From NCBI GenBank assembly GCA_002392275.1, contig DGGQ01000121.1, positions 1 to 6,515 on the forward strand: a DNA stretch of 6,515 nucleotides, given 5' to 3'. Position 1 is the first letter of the stretch. Every line of letters begins with the position of its first letter. The notes under the pieces were generated by a model that saw nothing but the letters and a program-made list of their open reading frames with translations, searched no databases and was not told the origin of the DNA. Position numbers and translations under genes: made by a program. This stretch comes from Treponema sp. UBA3870 (GTDB taxonomy: Bacteria; Spirochaetota; Spirochaetia; Treponematales; Treponemataceae). Of this stretch, positions 1-6,515 are shown in pieces.

Positions 1-668
1 TTATAATGGACGGAAACGGACGCTGGGCAACACAGAGAAAACTTCCGCGCACAAGCGGACACAGCGAGGGACTAAAGCGGGCAAAGGACATAGCAAAGGC
101 GGCGTCGGATTTGGGAATAAAATACCTGACCCTGTATGTCTTCTCCACTGAAAACTGGAAAAGGACACAGCAGGAGGTCGGATTCCTCATGGGGCTGATA
201 CATTCGCACCTAAAACAGGAACTTGCCTTCTACCGTGAAAACCAGATGAGGGTCAGGCTGCTTGGAGATTTGTCGGGACTTCCGGCGGATGTTCAGCGTG
301 ATATTATGGAGGCGGAGGACGATACCGAATCTTTTTCGGGGATTACGGTGTGCCTTGCCATAAACTACGGCGGTCGCGATGAAATTGTTCGCGGTATAAA
401 AAAAATTGCCGCCAGTGGATTTGATATGGAATCGATAACAGAGGAAAAGATTTCCGAAAGTTTTGACGTTCCCGAACTCCCCGATGTGGATCTGCTGATA
501 CGGACCGGCGGGGAACAGAGGCTTAGCAATTTTCTTCTATGGAAAAGTGCTTACGCGGAGCTTGTTTTTTCAAAAACACTCTGGCCAGATTATGGAAAAG
601 AAGAATTCCTTAAAGACATAAAGGAATTTCAAAATAGAAACAGAAGATTTGGAGCTGCACCGGCATGA
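1..668 (+). CDS. uppS: Isoprenyl transferase (undecaprenyl diphosphate synthase), 5' partial
   Basis: A cis-prenyltransferase that condenses isopentenyl diphosphate onto farnesyl diphosphate to make the C55 undecaprenyl diphosphate carrier used in cell-wall synthesis; it acts at the cytoplasmic membrane face. The ATG at 6 is not the true start: the codon before it is ATA (Ile), and family members read ...IMDGNGRWA, so roughly 20-25 N-terminal residues lie left of the window. Counting from that Met, visible family motifs are DGNGRWA (2-8, with the catalytic/Mg-binding Asp2), GHSEG (18-22), FSTENW (46-51), NYGGRDE, and RTGGEQRLSNF (166-176), whose Arg166, Arg172 and Ser174 bind the IPP diphosphate in the family, followed by Glu185 of AYAEL. 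All key residues are present, so the enzyme should be active. Its stop overlaps the cdsA start by 4 bp (ATGA at 665-668). Confidence 0.96.
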   Translation, partial: IMDGNGRWATQRKLPRTSGHSEGLKRAKDIAKAASDLGIKYLTLYVFSTENWKRTQQEVGFLMGLIHSHLKQELAFYRENQMRVRLLGDLSGLPADVQRDIMEAEDDTESFSGITVCLAINYGGRDEIVRGIKKIAASGFDMESITEEKISESFDVPELPDVDLLIRTGGEQRLSNFLLWKSAYAELVFSKTLWPDYGKEEFLKDIKEFQNRNRRFGAAPA

Positions 669-1561
669 ACAAAGTACTTTCAAGACTGCTGATTTTTTTT
701 CTTGGCGTGCCACTGAGTCTCTTTTTGGCTCTATGGAAAGTCTACAACCATCTGCCAATGCACATTCTCATAACGGTCATCTCGATTCTTGGCGCGAGCG
801 AGCTTTACAATATTTTCAAGGCACACACACAGCTTCCACCTAAACCGCTTGTGCTTACTGGAGTGGGGCTCATACCGTTTTTCGCAGGACTAATCAAGGT
901 GCTCCCCTGCATTACTGGAAAAGAATTTCCGTTCGGAAATGAGATAGTCACATATTTCTTCATCACCCTTGCCATAGTGTTCATGGTTATCGAAGTCTTA
1001 TGCGCGAAGGATTTTAAAGAGTCAAATTCCAGAGTCGCAGGCTCGGTTTTCATTTTGCTCTACTGCGGATATTTTCCAACTTTCATCTCAAAGCTGACAA
1101 TAGCAAAGGCCGGCACAAACGATGCGTCCGGTCCGCTGATTTTGATATTCCTTCTGATGGTATTCCTGTGCGACAGCCTGGCATGGTTCTTCGGTGTCCT
1201 TCTTGGAAAAAACAACCGTGGAATCGTAAGGGCAAGTCCAAACAAAAGCATAGCGGGCTTCATCGGTGGATTCCTAGGCTCGGTATGCGGTGGGTTAGTC
1301 GGCTACCTGATTTTCAAAAACACATTCGAGGGGGCTGCCCTATCCATCGCAAAGATTATAATAACTGGAGTTCTGATTGCAGCTGCGGGAATAGTTGGCG
1401 ATTTGATTGAATCCATCTTCAAACGGTCCGCGGGAGTAAAGGACAGCGGAAAAATAGTGATTGGACGCGGAGGAATTTTGGACTCAATCGACTCGATACT
1501 TCTGTCCGCCCCAGTCTATTATTTCTGCATGGCGACATTCATGGGGATTGTTTTTGCCTAA
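665..1561 (+). CDS. cdsA: Phosphatidate cytidylyltransferase (CDP-diacylglycerol synthase)
   Basis: An integral membrane enzyme that makes CDP-diacylglycerol from CTP and phosphatidic acid, the branch point for phosphatidylglycerol and related lipids. The 298-residue protein has about eight hydrophobic segments, normal for the family. The C-terminal signature is visible: GDLIESIFKR (245-254), KDSGK (259-263), then GRGGILDSID (267-276). Asp246, Ser250, Lys253, Asp260, Asp273 and Asp276 are retained, matching the metal and substrate residues of the family. Three positions differ from the usual signature: the His of PGHGG is Arg268, the Arg of LDRxD is Ser274, and the Glu of SPKKTxEG is Ala197 (SPNKSIAG, 191-198). 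These could be lineage variants rather than loss of function. The start ATG at 665 lies inside the uppS stop and has GGAG at 651-654, 10 nt upstream. The stop TAA shares one base with the dxr ATG. Confidence 0.94.
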   Translation: MNKVLSRLLIFFLGVPLSLFLALWKVYNHLPMHILITVISILGASELYNIFKAHTQLPPKPLVLTGVGLIPFFAGLIKVLPCITGKEFPFGNEIVTYFFITLAIVFMVIEVLCAKDFKESNSRVAGSVFILLYCGYFPTFISKLTIAKAGTNDASGPLILIFLLMVFLCDSLAWFFGVLLGKNNRGIVRASPNKSIAGFIGGFLGSVCGGLVGYLIFKNTFEGAALSIAKIIITGVLIAAAGIVGDLIESIFKRSAGVKDSGKIVIGRGGILDSIDSILLSAPVYYFCMATFMGIVFA

Positions 1562-2667
1562 TGAAAAAGATTTTGGTTCTTGGCTGCACAGGCTCCATAG
1601 GTTCACAGACTCTGGATTTGGCAAGAAAAATGCCGGACAGATTCAAGATCGTGGGGCTTTCGGTCGGACGTGACAAAGAAAAACTTGGAGCGCTCTGTAA
1701 AGAATTTGGATGCCCGGGTACTTGTTTCTCCACCGATGGAAATGGTGGTCTAAAAAATCTGCTTGCCACGGTGGATTTTGACATGGCGGTAAATGGTGTC
1801 GCAGGTTCCGCCGGGCTTGAATCTTCAATAGCGGTTCTAGAGGCGGGGGGCCACCTTGCTCTTGCGAACAAAGAAAGCGTCGTCATGGCGTGGCCAATAA
1901 TCAAAAACATTGCGGAAAAATCTGGCTCAAAAATCATACCGGTTGACAGCGAACACAGCGCGGTATTCAATCTGATAAGCCAAGTAAAAAAGGAAAATCT
2001 GCTCAACATAATCATAACGGCAAGTGGCGGACCGTTCAGGACATACACAAGGGAACAACTGGAGTCTGTCACGGTCGAAATGGCACTCAACCACCCCACC
2101 TGGAAAATGGGACCAAAAATCACGATAGATTCCGCGAGCCTTGCAAACAAGGGGCTTGAAGTGATAGAAGCGTGCCGACTTTTTGACACTGCACCCGCAA
2201 ACGTGAAAGTCCTTGTACATCCGCAGAGCCTTGTCCACAGCCTTGTCCAGACCAAGGACGGCATGATTTACGCGCAGATAAGCAATCCAGACATGAGGCA
2301 TCCAATCTTTGGCGCGCTGACCTGGCCGGAAAATACAGAGTCTCCGCTTCCTCTTTTTGATTTGGCTGGACACGAGCTGACTTTCTCACCACCAAGGACC
2401 GACGATTTCCCGATGCTGAACCTTGCGTACAGATGCGCGGAAAAAAACGGCGGATACACAATCGCATTCAACGCGGCAAACGAGATTGCTGTGCAGGGAT
2501 TTTTTGACCGCAAAATCAAATTCACACAGATTCCGGTGCTTGTTGATTCTGTATTGAACCTTGACTGGACGGCAGAACCAAAGGCTGTCGCAGATGTGTA
2601 CGAGATTGACAAATCAGCCAGGGCGGCCGCAAAAAACGGTCTCGAAACAATTGGAGATGGAAAATGA
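1561..2667 (+). CDS. dxr: 1-deoxy-D-xylulose 5-phosphate reductoisomerase
   Basis: A cytosolic enzyme (also called IspC) that converts DXP to 2-C-methyl-D-erythritol 4-phosphate with NADPH and a divalent metal, the committed MEP-pathway step and the target of fosmidomycin. At 368 residues it is somewhat shorter than the E. coli enzyme (398). The N-terminal NADPH-binding motif GCTGSIGSQTLD (8-19) is followed by LANKES, the metal-binding PVDSEH (127-132, Asp129 and Glu131), TASGGPFR, NHPTWKMG (177-184, His178 and Trp181) and SLANKGLEVIEA (from 193, with Lys197 and the third metal ligand Glu200). All catalytic residues are in place. There is only a weak GGGGA (1543-1547) 13 nt before the start, so translation probably depends on coupling through the TAATG overlap with cdsA. 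It supplies C5 units that UppS, encoded in the same operon, consumes. The start gives a complete Rossmann strand (MKKILVLG), so I keep it. Confidence 0.97.
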   Translation: MKKILVLGCTGSIGSQTLDLARKMPDRFKIVGLSVGRDKEKLGALCKEFGCPGTCFSTDGNGGLKNLLATVDFDMAVNGVAGSAGLESSIAVLEAGGHLALANKESVVMAWPIIKNIAEKSGSKIIPVDSEHSAVFNLISQVKKENLLNIIITASGGPFRTYTREQLESVTVEMALNHPTWKMGPKITIDSASLANKGLEVIEACRLFDTAPANVKVLVHPQSLVHSLVQTKDGMIYAQISNPDMRHPIFGALTWPENTESPLPLFDLAGHELTFSPPRTDDFPMLNLAYRCAEKNGGYTIAFNAANEIAVQGFFDRKIKFTQIPVLVDSVLNLDWTAEPKAVADVYEIDKSARAAAKNGLETIGDGK

Positions 2668-3782
2668 CGGTCGTTATTGGAATCATCGGGCTTAGTTTTC
2701 TTGTGTTTTTCCACGAACTTGGTCACTTTCTGATTGCCAGGGCCATGGGTGTCACGGTCGAGGCTTTTTCGGTCGGGATGGGGCCGGTCCTTCTTCACCA
2801 CAAAAAGGGGGCGACCGATTACAGGATTTCCTTGATTCCACTGGGCGGCTACTGCTCGATGAAGGGCGAAAAGGATTACCAGAAGGCACTTGAGGAAGGA
2901 CGAAGCCAAATACAGGGAGACCCGGATTCATTCTACGGTGTACATCCACTCAAACGTCTTTTCATAGCTTTCGCAGGTCCAATGTTCAATATGTTTTTTG
3001 CTTTCATCGCTTTCCTCGTCATCGCATTGTGCGGCTACACATACACTACTGCCGGAACGACAGTACAGATGACAAGAGATGTTCCGGAATATCAGGACAT
3101 GACATCCCCGGCTTATGATGCAGGAATGAGAAGCGGAGACAGGATTGTTTCAATCGACGGAAAGCCAATGGCGGATTTCAGCGAAATTCTTACATATATA
3201 TCCATGGAAAGCGGAAAGACAATATCCGTGGAGGTCGAAAGGAACGGCGAGATTCTGGAAATCAACGTGCAGACGGAGCTTGACAAGGAGACTGGCGCAA
3301 GGCGAATAGGAATTGTCGCACTGGAGGGTTCCGAAATCAAAAAAAATTATGGCCCCTACCCGTTTTTCCCCGCGATTGGAGAAGGTCTGAGGCAGACTTT
3401 CTCGATGCTGTCCATGACAGTTACCGGAATTGGTCGGCTTTTTCAGGGTGTAGACATAAAAAATGCGGTCTCGGGTCCCGCCCGTGTGACAACAATGCTT
3501 GGCTCGGCAGTCAAAGATGGATTTTCCGAAGGATTCAAGATTGGAATAATCAACACGCTTGAGCTTTTGGCCTTAATCAGCATATCGCTTTTCCTTACCA
3601 ACCTGCTTCCAATCCCTATACTTGACGGCGGACTGATTCTCTTTGCCCTGATTGAATGGATTGCCAGAAGGAAAATGCATCCCAAGCTCCTCTACTACAT
3701 CCAGATTGCGGGACTTGTGATTGTCGGCTGCCTTGTTGTGCTTGCGGTGGTCGGCGACATACTTTATTTTGTGAAGAAGTAG
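2664..3782 (+). CDS. rseP: Site-2 intramembrane zinc metalloprotease, RseP/RasP family
   Basis: A membrane-embedded M50 protease that cuts transmembrane segments of substrates such as anti-sigma factors or leftover signal peptides. Visible in order: a first membrane segment carrying the zinc motif HELGH (17-21, catalytic Glu18); SLIPLGGY, the family's membrane-reentrant motif; a second membrane segment with GPMFN (105-109); one PDZ domain at about 145-215 (SPAYDAGMRSGD at 148-159); a third segment ending in NLLPIPILDGG (313-323), whose Asp321 is the third zinc ligand; and a last segment near 342-370. The length of 372 residues and the single PDZ domain fit the shorter RasP-like form rather than the two-PDZ E. 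coli RseP (450). The start ATG overlaps the dxr stop by 4 bp and has GGAG at 2653-2656, 7 nt upstream. No anti-sigma factor gene lies next to it, so the substrate is unknown. Confidence 0.95.
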   Translation: MTVVIGIIGLSFLVFFHELGHFLIARAMGVTVEAFSVGMGPVLLHHKKGATDYRISLIPLGGYCSMKGEKDYQKALEEGRSQIQGDPDSFYGVHPLKRLFIAFAGPMFNMFFAFIAFLVIALCGYTYTTAGTTVQMTRDVPEYQDMTSPAYDAGMRSGDRIVSIDGKPMADFSEILTYISMESGKTISVEVERNGEILEINVQTELDKETGARRIGIVALEGSEIKKNYGPYPFFPAIGEGLRQTFSMLSMTVTGIGRLFQGVDIKNAVSGPARVTTMLGSAVKDGFSEGFKIGIINTLELLALISISLFLTNLLPIPILDGGLILFALIEWIARRKMHPKLLYYIQIAGLVIVGCLVVLAVVGDILYFVKK

Positions 3783-3790
3783 GCTGCGGC

Positions 3791-3816
3791 TCAACCTCCA
3801 TCAATGCCAGGGTTGA
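3791..3816. repeat. Short inverted repeat after rseP, overlapping the next promoter
   Basis: TCAACC (3791-3796) and GGTTGA (3811-3816) form a perfect 6-bp inverted repeat with a 14-nt spacer, starting 8 nt after the rseP stop. It is too weak, and lacks an immediate T-run, to be called a terminator with confidence. Its right arm overlaps the putative -35 hexamer of the following gene, so it could be an operator, a weak attenuating hairpin, or chance. Confidence 0.3.
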
Positions 3817-3841
3817 AAATCGTTTCCATTTTTGCTAAAAT
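3813..3841 (+). promoter_or_regulatory. Putative sigma70-type promoter with extended -10
   Basis: TTGAAA (3813-3818; 5 of 6 match to TTGACA) is followed by a 17-nt spacer and TAAAAT (3836-3841; 5 of 6 match to TATAAT). The bases TGC at 3833-3835 directly before the -10 make the extended TGn element. Spacing is optimal. Transcription would start near 3847-3849, right at the Shine-Dalgarno sequence, giving a leader of under 20 nt. It would allow the downstream gene to be expressed independently of the uppS-rseP operon. Confidence 0.65.
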
Positions 3842-3847
3842 TATTTC

Positions 3848-3854
3848 AAAGGAG
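3848..3854 (+). promoter_or_regulatory. Shine-Dalgarno site that fixes the start at 3865
   Basis: AAAGGAG lies 10 nt before the ATG at 3865. An in-frame TTG at 3832 would put this strong site inside the coding region and would start upstream of the predicted transcription start. The ATG also begins a clean signal peptide, so the downstream start is preferred. Confidence 0.75.
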
Positions 3855-3864
3855 TCCACGATAC

Positions 3865-5841
3865 ATGAAAACGTTAAAGAAAAAGGCTATCCTGATTACA
3901 TCACTTTTCGGACTTGTGGCGGGCATTACATTCGCACAGCATCCACAGGTTTCAACTGAGCCACACACGGGCGCGGTGGTTGTTGTGCATCCGGACGCAA
4001 ATACCGACTCATACTTCAGTGGCGGCGAGGACGGTTTTCTAACCAAGTGGTCATCCGACAATATTGGCGAGCACTTCCAGATTACCGACCTTCGCATAAC
4101 GGCTATCGCCACATCACCAAGCACACAGGATGTTGCTATTGCCGCTACGGATGGTGGAAGCATACACAAGGTCGAGGTAATGGACTGGGGCACTTCCACA
4201 AGAAAATACACAAAGCAGTTCAAGGAACCGGTCATTTCGCTGACATACTCTCCAAAAGGCTCCATCCTTTTTATCACGACCAACGAGGTCCAGGGCAACT
4301 ACATACTGAACGCCGCGACAGGCAAGCTGATAAAAAAGATTGACCAGATTACAACGAGAATCGGGTTTGTGCATATCGCGAACAACGAAAAAAATGCAAT
4401 GTTCTATTGCCCGGCAAACGGACAGGTTCTTTATTATGACTTGACAACGATGCAGCCTATGACACTTGGCAGATTCACAACGGAGAAGAATCTCACGCAG
4501 GTCAGAACATTTGGGGCATCAAAAGGTTCCATTGGTCGTTTTCTTGCCGGTGTAAAGCAGGATAAGATTTATATTATAGACGGTGCTCCAAATTCAGGAA
4601 AGACCCTTTACGAAGCCGCCGCAAAATCACCGCTTCTTGTTGACTCCCTTGACAGGAGCGCGCTCTACTACACCACATCCGACACAAGCGTTGCCCTGAA
4701 CAAGATTACCGAAAAACAGCTTCTGGAAAAAACGACCGACGCAACGGCACTTGTAAGCGCAAGCCGCGTGGCTATATTCCCGGAGGTTCCTGTAAAAAAA
4801 GTCTGTGCGGTTTCTATGAAAAGCGAGCTTTCGGTACAGTTCGCGCTCAACGACGGAAACATCTGCGAGGCAAAAAAGTCCGAAACAGGATATGCGGTTG
4901 CCCAGGTTACGAAAAAAATGTATAACAGGATTCTTGACGTGCAGTCCAGCGGTGACAAAATCTACCTGCTGACTTCCGATGGAATCTACCGGACCAGCTA
5001 CGATGGAAACGACGAGAAGGACATAAAGCTGGTTGGAAAAAACTCCGGCCAGACGGACATGATTCTTGTTGACGCGGGCACGGCCATACTCTGGTCCAAG
5101 AAAACAAAGAATTCCTTCCAGAAGGTCATGCTTTCAGAAGAAAGACCTGGCACCCCGAGCGTTCTGTTCACTCCGTCAACAAACGTTGTAAACACCCACA
5201 TCTTTGAAAGAAACCTTGTCTACACGCTCTCGAATTCCAAGGTTGAACGCTTCAATATCGATACGGCAAAACGTTTGCAGCTTTATTCAGGTAACGCTGT
5301 ACAGGACGCCATGATGATTTCTTCAAACAACGTTTATGTCGCCAAGGCATCTTCCAGTTCCGCTGATTCTGCTGTGATTTCAAAATCCCTTTCATCGAGC
5401 GAGACAGCTTCTCTCAAAATCGACGGGTATGTGGCTTACGCGATTGCAGGAAATCTTTCGGGCGACAAAAATGTTTACGGAATCACAATGAAGGATGTGT
5501 CCGGCAATACCACAACCCAGGTTTTCCAGTATTCCCCCACACAGAGAAAGTCGAAGAACCTTCTAAAATACGAGCAGGAGGACCAGAGCGCGTTTGTCCA
5601 GATTGAGGGCAATGTTCTTTATACAAATCTTGGAAAGCACCAGGTCTACGCATACAATCTTGAGGACGGAAAAGTTAAGGTGTACAGACGGACATCATCG
5701 CTTCCAATGAAAATCTCCTGCACATCGGACCGAATTGTTTTCCTCAACGGAGACGGTGGAATAGCATGGTACAATCCCCTCTCCCAGACACCAATGGCCC
5801 AGTGGTATCTCACAGTCAGCGGCGAGTGGGTTGAGTTTTAA
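3865..5841 (+). CDS. Exported beta-propeller (WD40/PQQ-like repeat) protein of unknown function
   Basis: No specific family is recognised. From the ATG at 3865 the protein has 658 residues. It opens with a Sec signal peptide: basic MKTLKKK, a hydrophobic core to about residue 23, and a likely signal peptidase I site after TFA (Ala24|Gln25). There is no lipobox Cys, so a soluble periplasmic or secreted protein is expected. The mature part is rich in short beta-strand repeats. The clearest resemble WD40 blades: SGGEDGFLTKW (52-62), a second at about 73-106 and a third at about 119-159 (SPKGSILF, then NAATGKLIKK). Later segments such as DKIYIIDGA, DKIYLLTSDGIY, NLVYTLSNSKVERFN and NVLYTNLGKHQVYAYNLEDGKV look like degenerate blades, enough for perhaps two propellers. 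A Ser-rich stretch occupies 496-516 (11 of 21 residues). The chain ends in the aromatic tail WYLTVSGEWVEF. I see no catalytic motif, so a scaffold or binding role is an inference. It has its own promoter 82 bp after rseP. Function confidence is low; the gene itself is certain. Confidence 0.85.
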   Translation: MKTLKKKAILITSLFGLVAGITFAQHPQVSTEPHTGAVVVVHPDANTDSYFSGGEDGFLTKWSSDNIGEHFQITDLRITAIATSPSTQDVAIAATDGGSIHKVEVMDWGTSTRKYTKQFKEPVISLTYSPKGSILFITTNEVQGNYILNAATGKLIKKIDQITTRIGFVHIANNEKNAMFYCPANGQVLYYDLTTMQPMTLGRFTTEKNLTQVRTFGASKGSIGRFLAGVKQDKIYIIDGAPNSGKTLYEAAAKSPLLVDSLDRSALYYTTSDTSVALNKITEKQLLEKTTDATALVSASRVAIFPEVPVKKVCAVSMKSELSVQFALNDGNICEAKKSETGYAVAQVTKKMYNRILDVQSSGDKIYLLTSDGIYRTSYDGNDEKDIKLVGKNSGQTDMILVDAGTAILWSKKTKNSFQKVMLSEERPGTPSVLFTPSTNVVNTHIFERNLVYTLSNSKVERFNIDTAKRLQLYSGNAVQDAMMISSNNVYVAKASSSSADSAVISKSLSSSETASLKIDGYVAYAIAGNLSGDKNVYGITMKDVSGNTTTQVFQYSPTQRKSKNLLKYEQEDQSAFVQIEGNVLYTNLGKHQVYAYNLEDGKVKVYRRTSSLPMKISCTSDRIVFLNGDGGIAWYNPLSQTPMAQWYLTVSGEWVEF

Positions 5842-5856
5842 ACTAAGGACAAAATC

Positions 5857-5898
5857 AAAAAGGACCGTCAGAACATTTGCTCCGGCGGTTCCTTTTTT
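5857..5898. terminator. Bidirectional rho-independent terminator between convergent genes
   Basis: AAAAAGGACCG (5857-5867) pairs with CGGTTCCTTTTT (5886-5897) with one bulged T, extended by a G-U and a C-G pair, leaving a loop of about 14 nt. On the + strand the stem runs into T6 (5893-5898). On the - strand the left arm reads CGGTCCTTTTTG and continues T-rich. It lies 15 nt after the propeller-gene stop and 8 nt beyond the glgA stop, so it can end transcription from both sides. Confidence 0.8.
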
Positions 5899-5906
5899 CA
5901 GTGTTT

Positions 5907-6515
5907 TTATCTGATTCCGCAGCCCCTCGCAAGAGCTTCCCTGTAGACATCCAGATAGCCTTCCGCAGCCTTGTCCCAACCAAAGGTCTTGGCCATTCCC
6001 TTTTTCTGCATCTTCTTGATGTCGTCCTTCCTGTTGTAGTAGGCCCAGACAGCCCATCCAACCGTATCATATACCGCGCGCGGCGTGAGCTGGTCGAACA
6101 GGAAGCCAGTTCCATCCCCGTTGCTCTCGTTGTAGTTTTCAACAGTGTCCGCAAGTCCACCGGTCCTACGTACAATCGGGAGCGTTCCATAGAGCATCGA
6201 GTAAATCTGGTTCAATCCACATGGCTCGTAGCGTGACGGCATAAGGAAGAAGTCGCTTCCGGCTTCAATCAGGTGGCTAAGATTTTCGTCATAACCGATG
6301 TACGCCCTGAGGTTTGGAAGTTTTCCCTGAAGCTCATTTATTTCGTTTTCACACCAGCGCTCACCGCTACCAAGAACCGCGAACTGCACTTTCATGTCGG
6401 TACAAATCTGGTAGATGGAGCCGTATGTCGGGGCAAACACCTCCGCAATTCCCTTCTGGTCAACAAGCCTTGTGACGATTCCAATAAGCGGAATGTCGGG
6501 ATTCACTTCAAGGCC
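5907..6515 (-). CDS. glgA: Glycogen synthase (ADP-glucose type, GT5), 5' partial
   Basis: A cytosolic GT-B glycosyltransferase that extends alpha-1,4-glucan chains from ADP-glucose. Only the C-terminal domain of about 200 residues is in the window; the reading frame is open to the right edge (GLEVNPDIP...). A GTG at 6506-6504 is therefore an internal Val codon, not a start. Family motifs are clear: TRLVDQKG, whose Arg (about 6468-6470) and Lys (about 6453-6455) match the ADP-glucose phosphate-binding residues; AGSDFFLMPSRYEPCGLNQ, with the conserved Glu of EPCGLNQ at 6207-6227; and RRTGGLADTVENY. The C-terminus is complete, ending with the amphipathic segment WDKAAEGYLDVYREAL. Starch-synthase-like GT5 enzymes share these motifs, but in a bacterium GlgA is the normal reading. 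No other glg gene is visible. It is convergent with the propeller gene and not part of its transcript. Confidence 0.94.
   Translation of the reverse strand, partial: GLEVNPDIPLIGIVTRLVDQKGIAEVFAPTYGSIYQICTDMKVQFAVLGSGERWCENEINELQGKLPNLRAYIGYDENLSHLIEAGSDFFLMPSRYEPCGLNQIYSMLYGTLPIVRRTGGLADTVENYNESNGDGTGFLFDQLTPRAVYDTVGWAVWAYYNRKDDIKKMQKKGMAKTFGWDKAAEGYLDVYREALARGCGIR

Noticed and set aside
398..405. A8 tract in uppS, with similar A8 in rseP (3339-3346) and T8 near the cdsA start (693-700), as phase-variable slippage sites
   Set aside because: Runs of this length are expected from Lys/Ile/Phe codons, the genes are probably essential, and no alternative product follows from slippage.
6..668. 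ATG at 6 as the true start of uppS
   Set aside because: The ATG encodes the internal Met of IMDGNGRWA; the preceding in-frame codon is Ile, as in family members, and the N-terminus is outside the window.
1539..2264. Long open frame of 241 codons on the - strand inside dxr, and others opposite rseP and the propeller gene
   Set aside because: They lie antisense to clearly conserved genes, have no recognisable domains, and have low-complexity Ser/Arg/Pro-rich compositions typical of shadow frames.
3832..3864. TTG start giving an 11-residue N-terminal extension of the propeller protein
   Set aside because: It would put the AAAGGAG site inside the coding region and a charged stretch ahead of a normal signal peptide, and it lies upstream of the predicted transcription start.
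5877..6236. Open frame of 119 codons on the + strand opposite glgA
   Set aside because: It is fully antisense to the conserved GlgA domain, begins inside the terminator hairpin and has no ribosome site I can recognise.
5907..6506. GTG at 6506 as start of a complete 199-residue glycosyltransferase
   Set aside because: The frame stays open to the window edge and the protein lacks the N-terminal GT-B domain of GlgA, so this is a gene cut by the window boundary.

Overview
The window is gene-dense chromosomal DNA of bacterial housekeeping type, with no mobile element, CRISPR array or RNA gene that I can see. It holds six protein genes. Five lie on the + strand: a 5'-truncated uppS, then cdsA, dxr, rseP and a gene for an exported beta-propeller-like protein. 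The sixth, on the - strand, is the 3' part of a glycogen synthase gene (glgA) that runs off the right edge. The gene order uppS-cdsA-dxr-rseP, the use of the MEP isoprenoid pathway and the protein style suggest a Treponema-like spirochaete. This is inferred from memory of family features and gene order, not from a search.

Positions 1-3782 are a tightly packed operon. uppS/cdsA overlap by 4 bp (ATGA), cdsA/dxr by 1 bp (TAATG) and dxr/rseP by 4 bp (ATGA), so translational coupling is likely. The genes share an envelope-building theme. Dxr commits carbon to IPP/DMAPP, UppS turns these C5 units into the undecaprenyl carrier for cell-wall synthesis, CdsA makes CDP-diacylglycerol for phospholipids, and RseP is an intramembrane protease of envelope stress or signal-peptide turnover.

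Positions 3783-3864 are a short intergenic region. It contains a good sigma70-type promoter (TTGAAA, 17-nt spacer, extended TGC-TAAAAT) and a Shine-Dalgarno sequence. These set the start of the next gene at the ATG at 3865 and predict a very short 5' leader. That gene (3865-5841) encodes a 658-residue secreted protein with WD40/PQQ-like beta-strand repeats and no recognised catalytic domain. It is the least understood gene here.

Positions 5842-5906 separate two convergent genes and hold a hairpin with T-tracts on both strands, a likely bidirectional terminator. Beyond it, on the - strand, is the C-terminal nucleotide-sugar-binding domain of GlgA, which points to glycogen storage.

I found no convincing new system. 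The points most worth a second look are the exported propeller protein with its near-leaderless promoter, and the altered signature residues in CdsA.
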